DNA of 64,000 nt from NCBI GenBank assembly GCA_014529385.2, contig CM043964.1, forward strand, positions 110,296,587 to 110,360,586. Reading direction: 5' to 3'. Both the position numbers and the translations under genes were made by a program. Below are positions 32,314 to 48,104 of this stretch, in pieces. The notes under the pieces were generated by a model. It was not told the origin of the DNA. It saw only the letters and a program-made list of their open reading frames with translations, and searched no databases. Each line of letters starts with the position of its first letter. Position 1 is the first letter of the stretch. This stretch comes from Adiantum capillus-veneris (Eukaryota > Streptophyta > Polypodiopsida > Polypodiales > Pteridaceae).

Positions 32314-32595
32314 TTGGCATTTTCTCCTTTTTTAGCATTTTTCTCAAGTTTTCTCCATAGTTGGTTCAGCCTCCCCTTGTGTAGTGCATTGACCAATTTT
32401 GGCACTGTTTGGACATTTGGTCAAAGACTTCTTGCCCTTGTCTCTGAATTCAGACTCTAAACACCAGTTTTGAAGTTTTGTGGTCAAGATGGTGTTCAAT
32501 TTCACTCAATTTTTGTGAGTACCCTTGTATTGATGTGTTAAACCTGTGGTATAAAGGTTTTTTCCCTTGTTGCTAGTCAATCACCACCTTCATCA

Positions 32596-32611
32596 GTCTA
32601 TCACGATAGAC
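32596..32611. repeat. 16-bp palindrome, leader copy 3
   Basis: GTCTATCACGATAGAC, one difference, 298 bases from copy 2. Confidence 0.88.
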
Positions 32612-33348
32612 CAGGCAGAGAGCAATGGGGATTTAATTTTTTGTCTGTTTTTGCATAGTCTTGTTCCCTGTGCCCATATAAGTCTATTCCCCAAGTTTTA
32701 TGAAGTTTGGACTTATTTTGATCTTAAACTCAAGCACTTCACAAATTTCACTTTTCTCTGACAATTCACAACTCCATTGCACTTGAAGTGATGCAAATTT
32801 GATGACACTTTATCTTAAACTTGTGAACATCAGTCGTACCTCATGACACAGTCAGTTTACCCTAGGCTAATGGTTATATCTCTTCTTGGCCTCTTTAGGT
32901 TCACTTAGTGTTTCCTTATGACAATCACCTATTTCTTTTTTGTTGGTTTTGGTCGCAATTTTTATGGTTTCTCGAGTGTTGGATCATAAATTTCAATGTC
33001 GACTCTTTTCACCCCCTTCAAGGGTATATGGGGTGGGTTTTGCTTTCAAGGCAAGCAAACAACCTTATTGTTTCTTCCTTTTTGTTTGTTTTTTGCGTTT
33101 TTCTACTCTATTTCTTCACAAGTATAACAAGCACTCAAAACCAAAAACCATAACTCCACATTATCCTACTTAACTAAATCTAACTAGTCGCAGACCCTCG
33201 GCAAGACACAGGCTTCCTGGCTATCCACTAGACCTCAGGATACTCTATCCTGGATCTTGTTCTAAAAGTTTAAGCTCTCTCTAGTCAAAACTAAAGTAAG
33301 CTAACCATCACACGAGTGACGTAGATCTCCCTACTTAAGGTCTTGTGT

Positions 33349-33365
33349 CCCCGGCAGCGGCGCCA
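33349..33365 (-). other. Primer binding site of element C (tRNA-Asp)
   Basis: CCCCGGCAGCGGCGCCA on the plus strand differs by one base from the plant tRNA-Asp 3' end. It is one base inside the 5' LTR boundary. Confidence 0.88.
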
Positions 33366-33366
33366 A

Positions 33367-34282
33367 TGTTTTAGGGCTTGACTACTCCCCTGTTCATACT
33401 CAAGAGCACGACACAAACAAGATACTTATCATGCGATGACACAACTAACCCGTAGGTGCACGTAGGCAATCTCGTTAGCTTGTCAGGCTGAGACCAATCT
33501 ACACATACGCACTTTTATGATGCATCAATCATTAACTCTGGTAGAATGCAACCCACTCTATCCCTAAACACTCATAACACCATTTACACTTCCAATGAAC
33601 TCGGAATCGCATCAAACTTACTAGGCACCATCCTCTCACTAGGATATACTTACCTATAAGTCTAATCTCACCAGATTTGAACCCTAGTTATCTCGAATAC
33701 AGTCGCGATAGACTAACAGGTCATAATCCAAAAGTGGACGAAACTTACGTTTATGAGTATCTATGTGTAGCTAGTCTCTTTCTCATTCCATAAAGCACCT
33801 GATTGTTGAAAACAGACACTGTTTGTGCTACTTACAAGCAAAACAAGCTCGAGGAAGGATCGATCGCGAACAGCTCGAAAATGTGAATGCGTGGCGTGGG
33901 CGCGTAGCTCTCGGAGAGACTACCACGATGGTGTAGTCACGTCGTGAATCCGGTGAGGGAGAAGTGCATAGCGAAGAGGATAAGACACACTCACTCCCTC
34001 TCTCTTGCTCGTACGACACAGAATTAATATTCAAAAATGTTGTTCAAAAATGGTTCTAAGGTGACTTTTATACTTTAGTCACCTTAGCTCAAAAATGTAC
34101 ATGGGGTTCTCTTACTCATTATTACAAAGTGTGAACAAATCTGAGTCCTGACTAACTGATTAATCTTTACATAACCCAGACGAATGGATCAAAATGATAA
34201 GATGTCTTTGACATAAAATGGGAATTTGATATGCTTTACAAGATGGGCTCATTACAACAGTTGGACAAATGGGGCTCCAACA
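33367..34282 (-). repeat. Element C 5' LTR
   Basis: Same limits as 14596-15521 (TGTTTTAGGG to GGGGCTCCAACA). It also contains the TATA-bearing inverted repeat at 34057-34086 and an incomplete palindrome half (TCGCGATAGACT) at 33703-33714. Confidence 0.95.
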
Positions 34283-34287
34283 GTTGA
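34283..34287. repeat. Target site duplication of element C (right)
   Basis: GTTGA, identical to 14591-14595. Confidence 0.9.
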
Positions 34288-34606
34288 CTTTTATATGAGG
34301 TCACCCCATTCACACTTGGGCGCCCGTGCTTAGCCAACCAATCCCTTGAATGTTCCAGTTAGAGTGCGCCTCTCATCAGCGATCACTCTTACCCTTTTCC
34401 TATTGGACCGACAAGCCCGGTACCTGACTCTACCAAATAAATAATACAATGTCCGCCATAGGTTACAACGTCCGTCGTAGGTAATAGGGTGCCCGTGAGT
34501 CGTGAGGGTTAACAGTTGGACATGCCAACATAAGTAAAGCAACAGCTTCCATGTGATTTTACTCAAGTGCTACTCTGACCGCAAGTATGACTGTGAGCTC
34601 CCAACA
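34288..34606 (-). repeat. 5' LTR of older minus-strand element (part 2)
   Basis: Continuation of the LTR interrupted by C. The probable outer end is CTCCCAACA at 34598-34606, giving TGTTGGGAG as the LTR start on the minus strand, similar to the TGTTGGAG start of the C LTR. No second copy is in the window, so the outer limit is inferred. Confidence 0.45.
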
Positions 34607-36530
34607 TATGCATAGGATGGCTCGCCTTATGAGTCAAAAGCCATCCTCAAATCTCGCTCCACGTGCAAAGGCCTTGAACACTATGTCAAATGGAAGAGCA
34701 TGCCTCTCAATGAAAGCTTGTGGGCAACTCAAAGATCACCTCATTGACATAGCCAAACCCCTTGTATGCCAACACTATGAGCTCCTCAATCAATAATCTC
34801 TTCATCATATTCAAGCATAGGTAGCCACGCTCTCTTACTTGACGAGGACGTCAAGTTCCAAATGGCCCAAGTGACTGTGAGAAATGTACGATTTATTTGT
34901 CCTCACACCTTACCCCGTACTCCTAAAAAGAGGGGTTTCTATTCAAGTAGCTTGGTGCTCCAATGGTACGCTCACACAAAATTTAATACACCTATATGGT
35001 CCTAGCACTCACCTCTGTACCACTCTAATCATCGTACGAGTGTTGCACACAATGCATGGCGATCTCAACTCCCTAGCTTTCTTGCATGCTTTCTTGTGAG
35101 TAGCTTCTCATTGTAACCAATCAAGCAATCAATTATTTTCATTGCAATCGTGTCCTGGGAACTTGTGCTACACCCTCGATGCTCAAGCTGAGGGAATTTC
35201 CTGTGTTCAAAAGAGTTGCGGCTCCTAGGCCTTAACACAAATGGATTGATCTTTTGACTCGATAGATTGTACCTATTGCGCATGGAAAATTTTTCACCTA
35301 GCAATAAGTCCCATATCGGTATTCCCATTTCATTGTATCCTAAAGTATCTTGTTCTGATATCACATGGTATCCTTGACCATGCTTGTCCAAGATGTTTAG
35401 CACTTGTGTGAAGGTCTCTTGTAGGAATATGTATAAGATATTCTTGTTAGAAGTTTTGGTTTACCCTGGGTCTTTGGTCTGGTAAAAAGCTCTTGAAAAT
35501 ATCCTTGTCTTGATAGTACAAGCTTATGGTTGTGTCCTCTATCAAGGTTCTCTTGACTTGGAAGGAGTTCACCACCCTACATCCACAAAAGATAGTCCTA
35601 GCATCTGCGTATGTACTCATTGGCCTCGATCTTAGTTATATCAAGTGGATTGTCAATCACAAGGTACATGGTCCCATCAAGTCCATAATACCTATCTTCA
35701 CGGTAGTTTACCTATGGTTTGGCAGTAGGATGGTCCTCCATGCACAATGTGTATCTTTTTAGGGAATCTATTTAAATTTTTAGCCACATGTTGAAGTTCA
35801 AAGTCCATCTCATCGCATATTTGTTCTTAGGATCTCCCAAGGTATGAGAATTAAAGCCAATGGAGGCCCAACCTGAGTGAGTTTTGTGTAATTGAGTGGG
35901 TTTCCCTCTACACTTGGCACTAGCATTTTGGATCTATAAGTGCAAGGCCGATCATCTATGCCTTTTTTCATTAATTGGTATTATACTCCTTATAAATTTA
36001 CTCGCTATCCCAACCACACATTGATGTTGATTCTTGATATTGCCTTGGACTTATGGTTAGCCAAGGTCACATGCAATCACAATGTTCACTATTTCTCTTG
36101 GTTGAAACCATTGACTTCCACCTCGTTTGGCTTGGCATGCCAGGTGATGATGATGACGATTGAGAGCCTATCTTGTAGAAAAATTTGTAGCCCTTGTGGC
36201 TACCTTTGGCCTCAGAAACAAACTTTGGAGCCCTTACAATAGCTTTGTAAGCCCTTTGGAGCTACTTCTTTTTATAAGCATGTGTAAGCACACAATGTTG
36301 CGATAATCACTCTTTGCTACCACGAAACTCTTGTATATGGGGTTCCTCCCCATGTATGAGGATGTGTGGTTGCATGGATGTGACTGAGGTGTATGTGTGC
36401 AATTGCATATGGATGCAAGTGTATGTGTTTTGTGTATGTGCACGCATGAGTGTGTGCAAAGTGTGTATGTGTAAAGCTTTTCTCCGTTCTAAGCTAGTTT
36501 TTTTTGCTACCCTTGTTCGTGTTCATGTTG
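34607..36530. other. Unrecognised, probably non-coding
   Basis: About 1.9 kb. The frames here are at most 112 codons and show no known motif or codon bias. A GT-rich patch with alternating TGTGTATG words lies at 36380-36475. I see nothing I can name. Confidence 0.5.
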
Positions 36531-36605
36531 TGGATTACGAGATTTGAACCCGTGAGATTTGAGTCAATCACAATTAAACTAGTCTTGCTTGGTGGGCCTT
36601 GCTAT
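36531..36605 (-). other. Possible tRNA-derived (SINE head) fragment
   Basis: Read on the minus strand, ACGGGTTCAAATCTCGT forms a T-arm with a five-pair stem around a TTCAAAT loop, containing a B-box-like GGTTCAAATC. It is followed by an acceptor-like AATCCAC. The upstream part (TAGTTTAATTGTGATTGACTC) has D-arm-like spacing, but the A box and acceptor pairing are poor, so this is not a working tRNA gene. Confidence 0.35.
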
Positions 36606-41625
<5,020 letters not shown>

Positions 41626-42648
41626 ATGGGACCAAGAGTTCGAGGACAGTCAGGTCATTTGAGAAATTTGAGAAGTGAGGCTGAAGTCCTGGACTATTTG
41701 GAGTCTCTCAAGGATCAGCATTTGACCATTCAAGTCGTCGAATGGATTGTTCAAGAGTCCAGACTGAAGCAGTATGACATCGCTCTAATCTTCTTAGGTA
41801 ACCGTCTCCTACAGATTACAGGAAACACACCAGAGGATTTGTACGAAAGACTTGAGGAGAAGTCACAATGCATACAAGAAGAGGAGGATATTGAAGACAT
41901 GGCTGTACGAGGAAGTCCCTTGAAGGCAAGCTTTAATATAAAGAAAGTGGTTGCTTGGCTAGCTCACGACAAGAGGAATACCTGCGCCGACACTTCTTCA
42001 TTGAGTATTTTGAGGAGGTTCAAAGAGGAGGTCCTTGTGATCTCAAGCAAGTATCAGAGTCCTTGTGCCTCCCACCGGCGAGAAGGGAATGGGTTCGCCA
42101 CTTGGCAAGAGCAAAAGCAGCATTTGGGGGATCTACTTCATGCAGACAATCCAAGGTTTTCTCAATTCCTACCCATAATCTCATTTTTGTCCAAGAAGCC
42201 CCACTTGGATTGTGTCACACCGGGAAGTGTTGATCCTGACTTGTCAATGTTCGACAAGAAGTGGGATAGATGGCTCATGAAATACCCCATTATAAATCAT
42301 GTTCTTGATCCCCCCTTGGTAGTGGTTGAACTTATTCCACCTTTACCTCAAAACAACACTTTGGAACAACTTATAATGCCCATTTTAGCCCAGTTTCAAG
42401 GAGCATCAGCGGCTGGATGTCCTATATCTCTACCATCCGGCATAGCTCCTCGCTTTTTACCAGATGCAGGAGGGCTTGCAAATGATATTTTCACAGGTAT
42501 TATTGAGTGCCACACAAGAGAAGATGCTGACATACTTGGTGGCATCCTGAGGTCGCACTTTCGATATGGACGTGGATTTGGAGGTGCGGGTCATAGGCTT
42601 CGAGTGGCAGTATGTGCCACGACAGCTAGAGGAGTGAGATCATTTTAG
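41626..42648 (+). pseudogene. Unknown ORF remnant, possibly ORF1 of a LINE
   Basis: A 340-codon open frame from MGPRVRGQSGHL. The N-terminal 110 residues look genuinely coding (VLDYLESLKDQHLTIQVVEW, LYERLEEKSQCIQEEEDIED). In the middle a second plus frame (41955-42233; RRHFFIEYFEEVQRGGPCDL and ARREWVRHLARAKAAFGG) looks more protein-like than the first, and then the first frame resumes (MFDKKWDRWLMKYPIINHVL). This suggests compensating frameshifts in an old coding region. No CCHC, RRM or other ORF1 hallmark was seen. It lies 0.6 kb upstream of LINE-A on the same strand, but that link is only positional. Confidence 0.45.
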
Positions 42649-42888
42649 GTCTATGTAACACCAATGAATGGTTACTGACTGTTTCAGAGCTATACATTAG
42701 GTTTTTTGTATTTTTGTCTTGTTTTGGATGTATGGTGTTGCTTACTACATGTTTTGATCCGAGAGGAGTGAGATCATTTTAGGTCTATGTAACACCAGTG
42801 GATGGTTACTGATTGTTTCAAAGCTACACATCAGCATTTTTGTATTTTTGTCTTGTTGTGGATGTATGGTGTCGCTCATTACATGTTT

Positions 42889-42892
<4 letters not shown>
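42629..42892. repeat. 134-bp tandem duplication
   Basis: Copy 1 at 42629-42762 and copy 2 at 42763-42892 both run from GAGGAGTGAGATCATTTTAG to ACATGTTTTGAT with about a dozen differences. Copy 2 runs directly into the GA microsatellite. Confidence 0.92.

Positions 42893-42971
<79 letters not shown>
42893..42971. repeat. (GA)n microsatellite
   Basis: About 39 uninterrupted GA units. The frames across it are artefacts. Confidence 0.98.
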
Positions 42972-42973
<2 letters not shown>

Positions 42974-43235
42974 TGGATGGGGATGGTTGTTTTTGTCTCC
43001 CTTTGGTGTTTTCTGTTTCATAGGAGACAGACCTCCCTCTCACTGTTCGGTCTTGGGCTCTATGGGAGGCCTGTGCAATTGGCTGCAAACAGCATTATCT
43101 CACATCTTGGTATGCAGACACAGTCTCTTTTGTCACACGTAGCGCCTGCGACATCTGCCACCATCTCCCTGGAGGATGCCAAGAGAGCCAGACATTGACT
43201 TGTACAGGTTTGCTGTCTCTGCTCATTAGTTATCC

Positions 43236-43790
43236 ATGGATTTACATATAATTTCCTGGAACACTAATAGTTTGTGTGGCTCTACTTTAAGAGGGTCGTG
43301 CAAACGATTCATGAAAAAGGAATTGGACAGACATGTAGTTGGAAATGTGGACATTCGTCTTGTTCAAGAGCATAAGGACACCACTCCTTTTGGTTCTCTT
43401 TTGCAGCATGGTAGTCAGTGGTCACCTCCGGCAGATGCTTGGGATACTTTTCTTTTCCATACTTTGGTAGTTGATGGGTGGCACTTGCCTTCCTTTGGCT
43501 CTCGCTCCGATTCCTCATCATATTCTTGGGGTTTCTATCGTCAGCAGGGCAGGCTTCTGGAGAGACTAGAGAGATGTTATGTGGGACAGTGGGCTGTCGC
43601 CCAGGGTAGTTTGAGGACTATTTGGCCTGGGACTGCACTATCTGGCCATGCTCCAGTTTCTTTGTGCATTCAGTTTCGGTCTTCCTCTGCGTGCAGTACG
43701 GGAGTTCGCATACCAGACTCTTATTTTGGCAGATGTATCTTTGATACAGCATTTGACACAGATTTGGACCATGGATGCATCAGGTTTTGA
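43236..43790 (+). pseudogene. LINE-A endonuclease domain (internally deleted)
   Basis: A 184-codon frame beginning with the typical AP-endonuclease opening IISWNTNSL, followed by VDIRLVQEHK (family D-I-x-x-x-Q-E, catalytic Glu). It ends near SGHAPVSLCI, the degenerate form of the SDH-x-P-V motif. Between these the domain is far too short, so the central portion is deleted. This enzyme nicks target DNA for target-primed reverse transcription. Confidence 0.75.
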
Positions 43791-44301
43791 TGGTTATGAA
43801 TCGTAGTTGGCTACCTGCATAGCAGCCTCTAGCGCAGCATGCCGACATGTGACTCTCTTGAGACGTAGGGATTCACAGAGATGAGAGAGAGCTCTCAGGG
43901 CTCCTTTAGCCTCCACTCGCCTCTTGTTACAGGACTTCCCCCAGGACTGCTACCTGGCGGGCAGGCAGGCCGAGTTGATGGCTGATTTCTAACAGATTCA
44001 GGAGCAGCAATCTCAGTTCTCACAATATGCCTCGGTTTCTTCGTGGGCCAGCAAAGCTGATGCGGTGAACAAAGATTTCTTTGCCATGTTCAGAGAGAGA
44101 CCTACGGGATCCACTATGCGCGCCATTAGAGATTCAGTTGGACACCTGCACACTCATCCTGACGAGGTTCTTGATGTGGCTACTACTTTCTACGAGGACC
44201 TTTTCTCGATAGAGCTGCTTACAGATCAGATTTTACAGGCATGTGACCAGGTCTAGGATTTTACTACGAGGTGAGTGACTCCAGCCATGTAGCTTCAGCT
44301 C
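43791..44301 (+). pseudogene. LINE-A linker between endonuclease and RT
   Basis: Stop-ridden sequence. The frame 44065-44256 has FFAMFRERPTGSTMRAIRD and VATTFYEDLFS, the typical pre-RT region of plant LINEs (F-x-x-x-Y-x-x-L-F). It runs in the same order as intact families. Confidence 0.65.
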
Positions 44302-45310
44302 ATGGCTCCTTTCTCCTTGGACGAGCTTCGGGATGCAGTTGAGGGTTTTCAATCCTCCTCCTGCCCGGGGGAGGATAGCTTTACATGTGGTCTTTTCTTG
44401 CAGCACTGGGATATACTTCATGTGACGAGGCTTCGTGGTTGTCAGGAGATTTTCTCTTTTGGAGTGATGCCCACTGCACTATTTTCAGGTCTTATATCTC
44501 TTATACCAAAGGGAGGAGACACCACTCTTCTTAGATAGTGGCATCCTATCACACTCCTTTCTTCGTTATATAAGATACTGGCCATGATGATTAGTGCCTG
44601 CTTATGTCCTTTTCTGTCAGACTTGATTCACTCCTCTTTGTCCAAGATAGATGTATTTTGGACAACATTCTTTGTTTCCACCAGGCAGTAGAGTGGGCCA
44701 GGACGTCTAACCAGCCACTAGCCATTTTCCTCCTAGACTTTGAGAAGGCTTATGACAGTGTAGACTGAGATTTTTTGGAGGGTTCCTTGCTCAGGATAGG
44801 CGTTCCAGATGCTTCGGTTTCAGGAGTCGCAGCACTCTATCGCTCTGCCACGAGTGCAGTCACGATTGCAGGGCATGTGGGTAGACCTTTTTCACTCACA
44901 CGTTCGCTGCGGCAGGGCTGCCCATTGGCTCCTTGTTTCTCTTTGTGGCTGAGATGATGCATGATTTTTTGAGGGGACAGATTTCTGCTCTCAGAGGTTT
45001 ACAAATGCCGTTGGCTGGTGAGCCAGACCTACTTGATTAGGAGTATGCAGATGACACTTTGCTCTATATTTCATATGAGCCAAATTTGTTGGATGCCACG
45101 AGACGGTCCTTGGATACTTTTTGTTTAGCTAGCAGTGCATGCATAAATTGGCATAAGTCACATGGTTTGTTGATTTGCTCAGATGATTTTCCCACATGGG
45201 GTGTTTCAGAAGGATTCTCTTGGTTGCGCCCTGGCGAGACATGTCGCTACTTGGACTTTCAGATAGGTATGGATGTATCAACGGAGCAGCAGTTTCTTCC
45301 AGTGTTTTAG
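44302..45310 (+). pseudogene. LINE-A reverse transcriptase
   Basis: Collinear RT blocks: FQSSSCPGEDSFTCGLF (PG-x-DG block), LISLIPKGGD, then after a stop WHPITLLSSLYKILA. Next come IFLLDFEKAYDSVD with TGA where Trp is expected, SLRQGCPLAPCFSLW, and the catalytic EYADDTLLYISYE at about 45041. GETCRYLDFQIG follows. Five or more stops interrupt it. Confidence 0.85.
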
Positions 45311-46248
45311 TCTATACGCAGGAAGTTATGCCATCGGTCTTCATGTAATCTCTCTCTCGCAGGCAGGGCTACGGTAGCCAATCAGGTGATTCTAGCCTAT
45401 GCTTGGTATATAGCCTCGTGTTGGATGTTACACTCGGGGATGATGACGTAGTTGAGACGCTTGGTCAGGAACTTCCTTTCGGGAGGTTCTGACGAATCAC
45501 ATGATATGAGAGCTAGAGTGCGATGGTCCATGGTTATTATGCCCAAAAGGGAAGGAGGGTTGGGAATCATTGACCCAAGAGATGCAGTCATGCATTGCTT
45601 ACCAAGATCATTGTCAGAGGTCTTTTTCTTGGCAATGAACCTTGGAAGCTGCTATTGTCTTCAGGCTTGGCTATAGTGGTCCCTTGCACGGGGGTTCGAG
45701 ACCATCACTCTTGGAGACCTGGTTTCAGATTTTTGTTTACCGATGCCCTGCTTACTCTGGCGCACCTCTCCCCCTTCCTTGCTGCAGATTTTGATTTCCA
45801 TGAGAAGAGCCTTGGTTCACTCTCCTCCTCCTTCCGCGGAAGAGATAGAGCGGCAGCAACTTATATGGAACACTCATATTCGAGACCAACAAGGTAGACA
45901 GCTATGGGGGAGACAGCACATTGACTGGGCAGCTTGGGATTTTTGGTCCAGCTTCCTCCTTGCTTGCTTGGACACAGACTCGCCACTTGGATGTTGATTT
46001 CATGGCAGATCAGTATGACATTGGTAGAGGGATCAGATCTCGCATAGCAGAGATTGAGGAGGCCATCCCTGAGGAGTAGGATCGCGTTATTAGAGGTATA
46101 TCTTCTCTTCCCGCTCGCGTTGGTTGGTGAGCCTCTTTAGACGACCAAGGTAAGCCAATGGTCAAATATGGCATGATGCTTTTCTCAGTACAGAATCTTT
46201 GCCACACTTACGAATCACCTTAGAGAGGAGCTATGAGGTAGGAGAGAG
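45311..46248 (+). pseudogene. LINE-A region between RT and zinc domain
   Basis: Decayed coding remnants in several frames: RNFLSGGSDESHDMRARVRW and PKREGGLGIIDPRDAVMH near 45470-45590. These are the recognisable post-RT block W-x-x-x-x-P-K-x-x-GG-L-G-I of plant LINEs. Stops are frequent. Confidence 0.7.
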
Positions 46249-46956
46249 ATGCCAGATGGCGATTGGGTGCTTGTTCGTGTAGTGGGCTCGCATACACGTC
46301 GCAGATGTGGAGACCTTGCTTTTTTGCCGAATGATGCCCCTCTTTGGACACTTTGGGTTTGGGAGGGTAGACCCTTTTGCCAGCTTTACTGGGATCCTGG
46401 TGAGTGGCGTTGGCCACATGTGGACATGTCTTGTGCGTTAGTATCTTTCTTTGAGTATTCAGTCAGGATTGGACGCATTCTCCAGGCGCGTCAACAGAGA
46501 GAGCATCCCACTAGATTGCGTACCTGGCTACCTGCAGAACTGTCACATGCTTACTTAGCACAGTATTCGCCAGCTCTATGGGATTTGCACCTCACTAGGA
46601 GGATCCCATATTTCATGTGGATGTTAGCTCATGCTGGATTACCAGTTGGCACATGGAGTGCAGTCACTGGTCATGACCCCACTTGTTTACGTTGTACGCT
46701 ACATGTGCCGGAGTCAGTTAGCCATTGCCTTTGGCAATGCCCTCCTTCTCGGGAAGTTTGGGATGCGGTCTCTATGCTTTTGAGCAGGGTTGGTTTACAG
46801 GATGGAATTCTGACGTGGGGGTCGGTCTCCTGGTTGATGTCTACACCGGGACGCCATATCGCTTTTGAGTGTAGTCCTTCGGACACTGTCTTCCAGCTCA
46901 CTTGCATAGGCTATAGGCGAGGATCCTTCGACTTGCTTCCAGTTACAGCTTCTTAG
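46249..46956 (+). pseudogene. LINE-A zinc-binding RT-associated domain
   Basis: A 235-codon frame. The segment around LWDLHLTRRIPYFMWMLAHAGLPVGTW, then CLRCTLHVPESVSHCLWQC and PPSREVWDAV, is the zf-RVT domain of plant LINE ORF2 (C-x2-C...H-x3-C). The later part is out of phase with the family. Confidence 0.85.
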
Positions 46957-47390
46957 GGAGATCCACATGCCAGAGATCAGAGATTCAGTACTATAGCCAT
47001 CATTGCCTTATGGGGTATATGGAAGGCCTGCTGTCTTCATATACTCAGTTCACAGCCGCAGAGGACTGAGCAAGTTTTGACAGGAATTTGGATGGACATA
47101 ATCCACACCTTACGTAGTCATGGGATGGATCAGCTGGCTCGCGGAGAAACGCCGCTTTGCTTTCTGCCGTCGGTGGGGCTCCACCAGGCTTTTCTTCATG
47201 CTTGACGGTGGACACATCCAGTGGCACTACAGCCCCCTGAAGTGGTTCCTTCTACACTCCTCTCACAGACCTCCTTGGTGCTTCACCCCTAGCATCCCAC
47301 TCACCCACAGCATACCATGTTTTTACTGCCTTGGTGGTAGGCCTTTTTGGCGCTACCAGGGATTTGTACAGTAATCAGTAATATAGATTT
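46957..47390 (+). other. LINE-A 3' end region
   Basis: Decayed tail. Codons such as IIALWGIWKACC near 47005 still match the end of plant LINE ORF2. Non-coding thereafter. Confidence 0.55.
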
Positions 47391-47401
47391 GCTACTTTCA
47401 C

Positions 47402-47446
47402 GAGAGAGAGAGAGAGAGAGAGAGATGAGATGAGATGAGATGAGAT
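47402..47446. repeat. (GA)n followed by (GATGA)n
   Basis: About 12 GA units, then four or five GATGA units. On the minus strand this reads as a (TCATC)n tail at the 3' end of LINE-B. Confidence 0.93.
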
Positions 47447-47936
47447 GTTATATTAACGTCTTCAAAAGGCCAAAATGATCTATGAGACCAATCTGTTACA
47501 AAATGGTGAATCTAATACCGTGTCTGGGTATAAAAGAACTAGATACTACTACTAGAATCCATCCTCATTTGCACTTTGGATATCGAGAGAGTATGGCTCG
47601 AATCCTCTGCTGTAGTCTCCGTAGCCCCTCTCCTCAATCGTTGCTGTCTAGATCTCTATAGCTCCAGTGCTCGGTCGATGAGAGTGCCGGTAGTGGTCGA
47701 ATGAGTGTGGGCCGAGCTCTGCAATGACGATTGCTCCTTTGGCTGTCCCATATCTAGCGCGAAGAAATCTGTAATCTGTCTTTGGGACTGTCTCTCTCTA
47801 TCTCTCCCAAGTAGAGTGTCTCTATATTTGTGTAACTCAAGTAGATATAGCCCAAGACATCTATGATCCTCATAACTCATGACCCTAGAGAAAGGACCGA
47901 AACCCTCTCTATATAAGCAGTGGAAACGGCCCTGTA
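47447..47936 (-). pseudogene. LINE-B 3' part (split by element E)
   Basis: Minus-strand continuation of LINE-B after the E insertion. The codons right after the junction continue the reading frame from 60976 with a short GRFHCLYR-like phrase and RVMSYEDHRCLGLYLLELHK. That is the end of a non-LTR RT polypeptide; the frame closes near 47656. A 3' untranslated part and the (TCATC)n tail follow. The TATATAAG visible on the plus strand here is inside these codons and is not a promoter. Confidence 0.75.
47932..47936. repeat. Target site duplication of element E (left)
   Basis: CTGTA before TGTCACAAAG. The same five bases follow the 3' LTR at 60976-60980. Confidence 0.88.
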
Positions 47937-48104
47937 TGTCACAAAGTGATGACGTGGCGGACAGCAGAAACCCTAATTTCTGCCAGAAACCCTAAAATTC
48001 CTGCAAACCCTAATTTCTACCAAACACCCTAATTTCCGAAAATCGCGGAGGCTAAAAAAAGAAAAAAAATAAAATATTTTTTTTGAAAATGATGAGCGAC
48101 GGAA
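47937..48104 (+). repeat. Element E 5' LTR, truncated
   Basis: TGTCACAAAGTGATGACGTGG onwards matches 60417-60587 until about GAGCGACG at 48100, where homology stops and gag codons follow. The rest of the LTR, the primer site and the leader are deleted. Confidence 0.85.
47968..48035. repeat. Telobox-like AAACCCTAA cluster in E 5' LTR
   Basis: Three AAACCCTAA and one ACACCCTAA motif, spaced 17-24 bases, at about 47971, 47990, 48005 and 48025. The matching cluster in the 3' LTR is at about 60449-60515. Confidence 0.8.

Larger units (their letters stand above)
31725..33348. other. Element C leader (5' untranslated region)
   Basis: About 1.6 kb between the primer site and gag, without credible genes. 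It holds three palindromes spaced about 290-298 bases and other phrases repeated at similar spacing: AAGTTTT(A)GGAAGTTTGGAC near 32096 and a related form near 32691. The leader is therefore built partly of diverged tandem units of roughly 295 bases. Confidence 0.65.
14596..34282 (-). mobile_element. Element C: 19.7-kb Ty3/gypsy retrotransposon with extra domains
   Basis: Complete in structure. It has near-identical LTRs (14596-15521 and 33367-34282), each TG...CA on the plus strand, a GTTGA target duplication, a tRNA-Asp primer site at 33349-33365 and a polypurine tract at 15522-15534. In transcription order (right to left) it holds a leader with palindromes, gag (31724-28147), protease (28110-26296), RT and RNase H (26268-24611), two integrase zinc-binding modules and the integrase core (24692-23701), the integrase C-terminus (23661-23149), a second protease-like domain (23006-21810), a palindrome-bearing spacer, and a coiled-coil ORF (18975-15576). 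Stops and frameshifts make it non-autonomous now. It is much longer than ordinary Ty3/gypsy elements. Confidence 0.93.
43236..47390 (+). mobile_element. LINE-A: degenerate plant non-LTR retrotransposon
   Basis: Plus-strand LINE ORF2 remnant with an endonuclease start (MDLHIISWNTNSL at 43236), RT domain fragments (44302-45310) and a C-terminal zinc-binding RT-associated domain (46249-46956) in collinear order. It is broken by many stops and shifts. The 3' end is near the GA-rich run at 47402. No target duplication could be assigned. Confidence 0.85.

Noticed and set aside
36531-36605. Functional tRNA gene
   Set aside because: The acceptor stem and A box do not fit.
42813-43198. Arg-Glu-rich proteins on the plus strand and Ser-Leu proteins on the minus strand
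   Set aside because: Artefacts of the GA array.
47905-47920. TATATAAG as a promoter for element E
   Set aside because: It lies outside the E LTR and inside antisense LINE-B codons.
47968-48035. Interstitial telomere repeat
   Set aside because: AAACCCTAA motifs are not in tandem and are part of an LTR present at both ends of element E.
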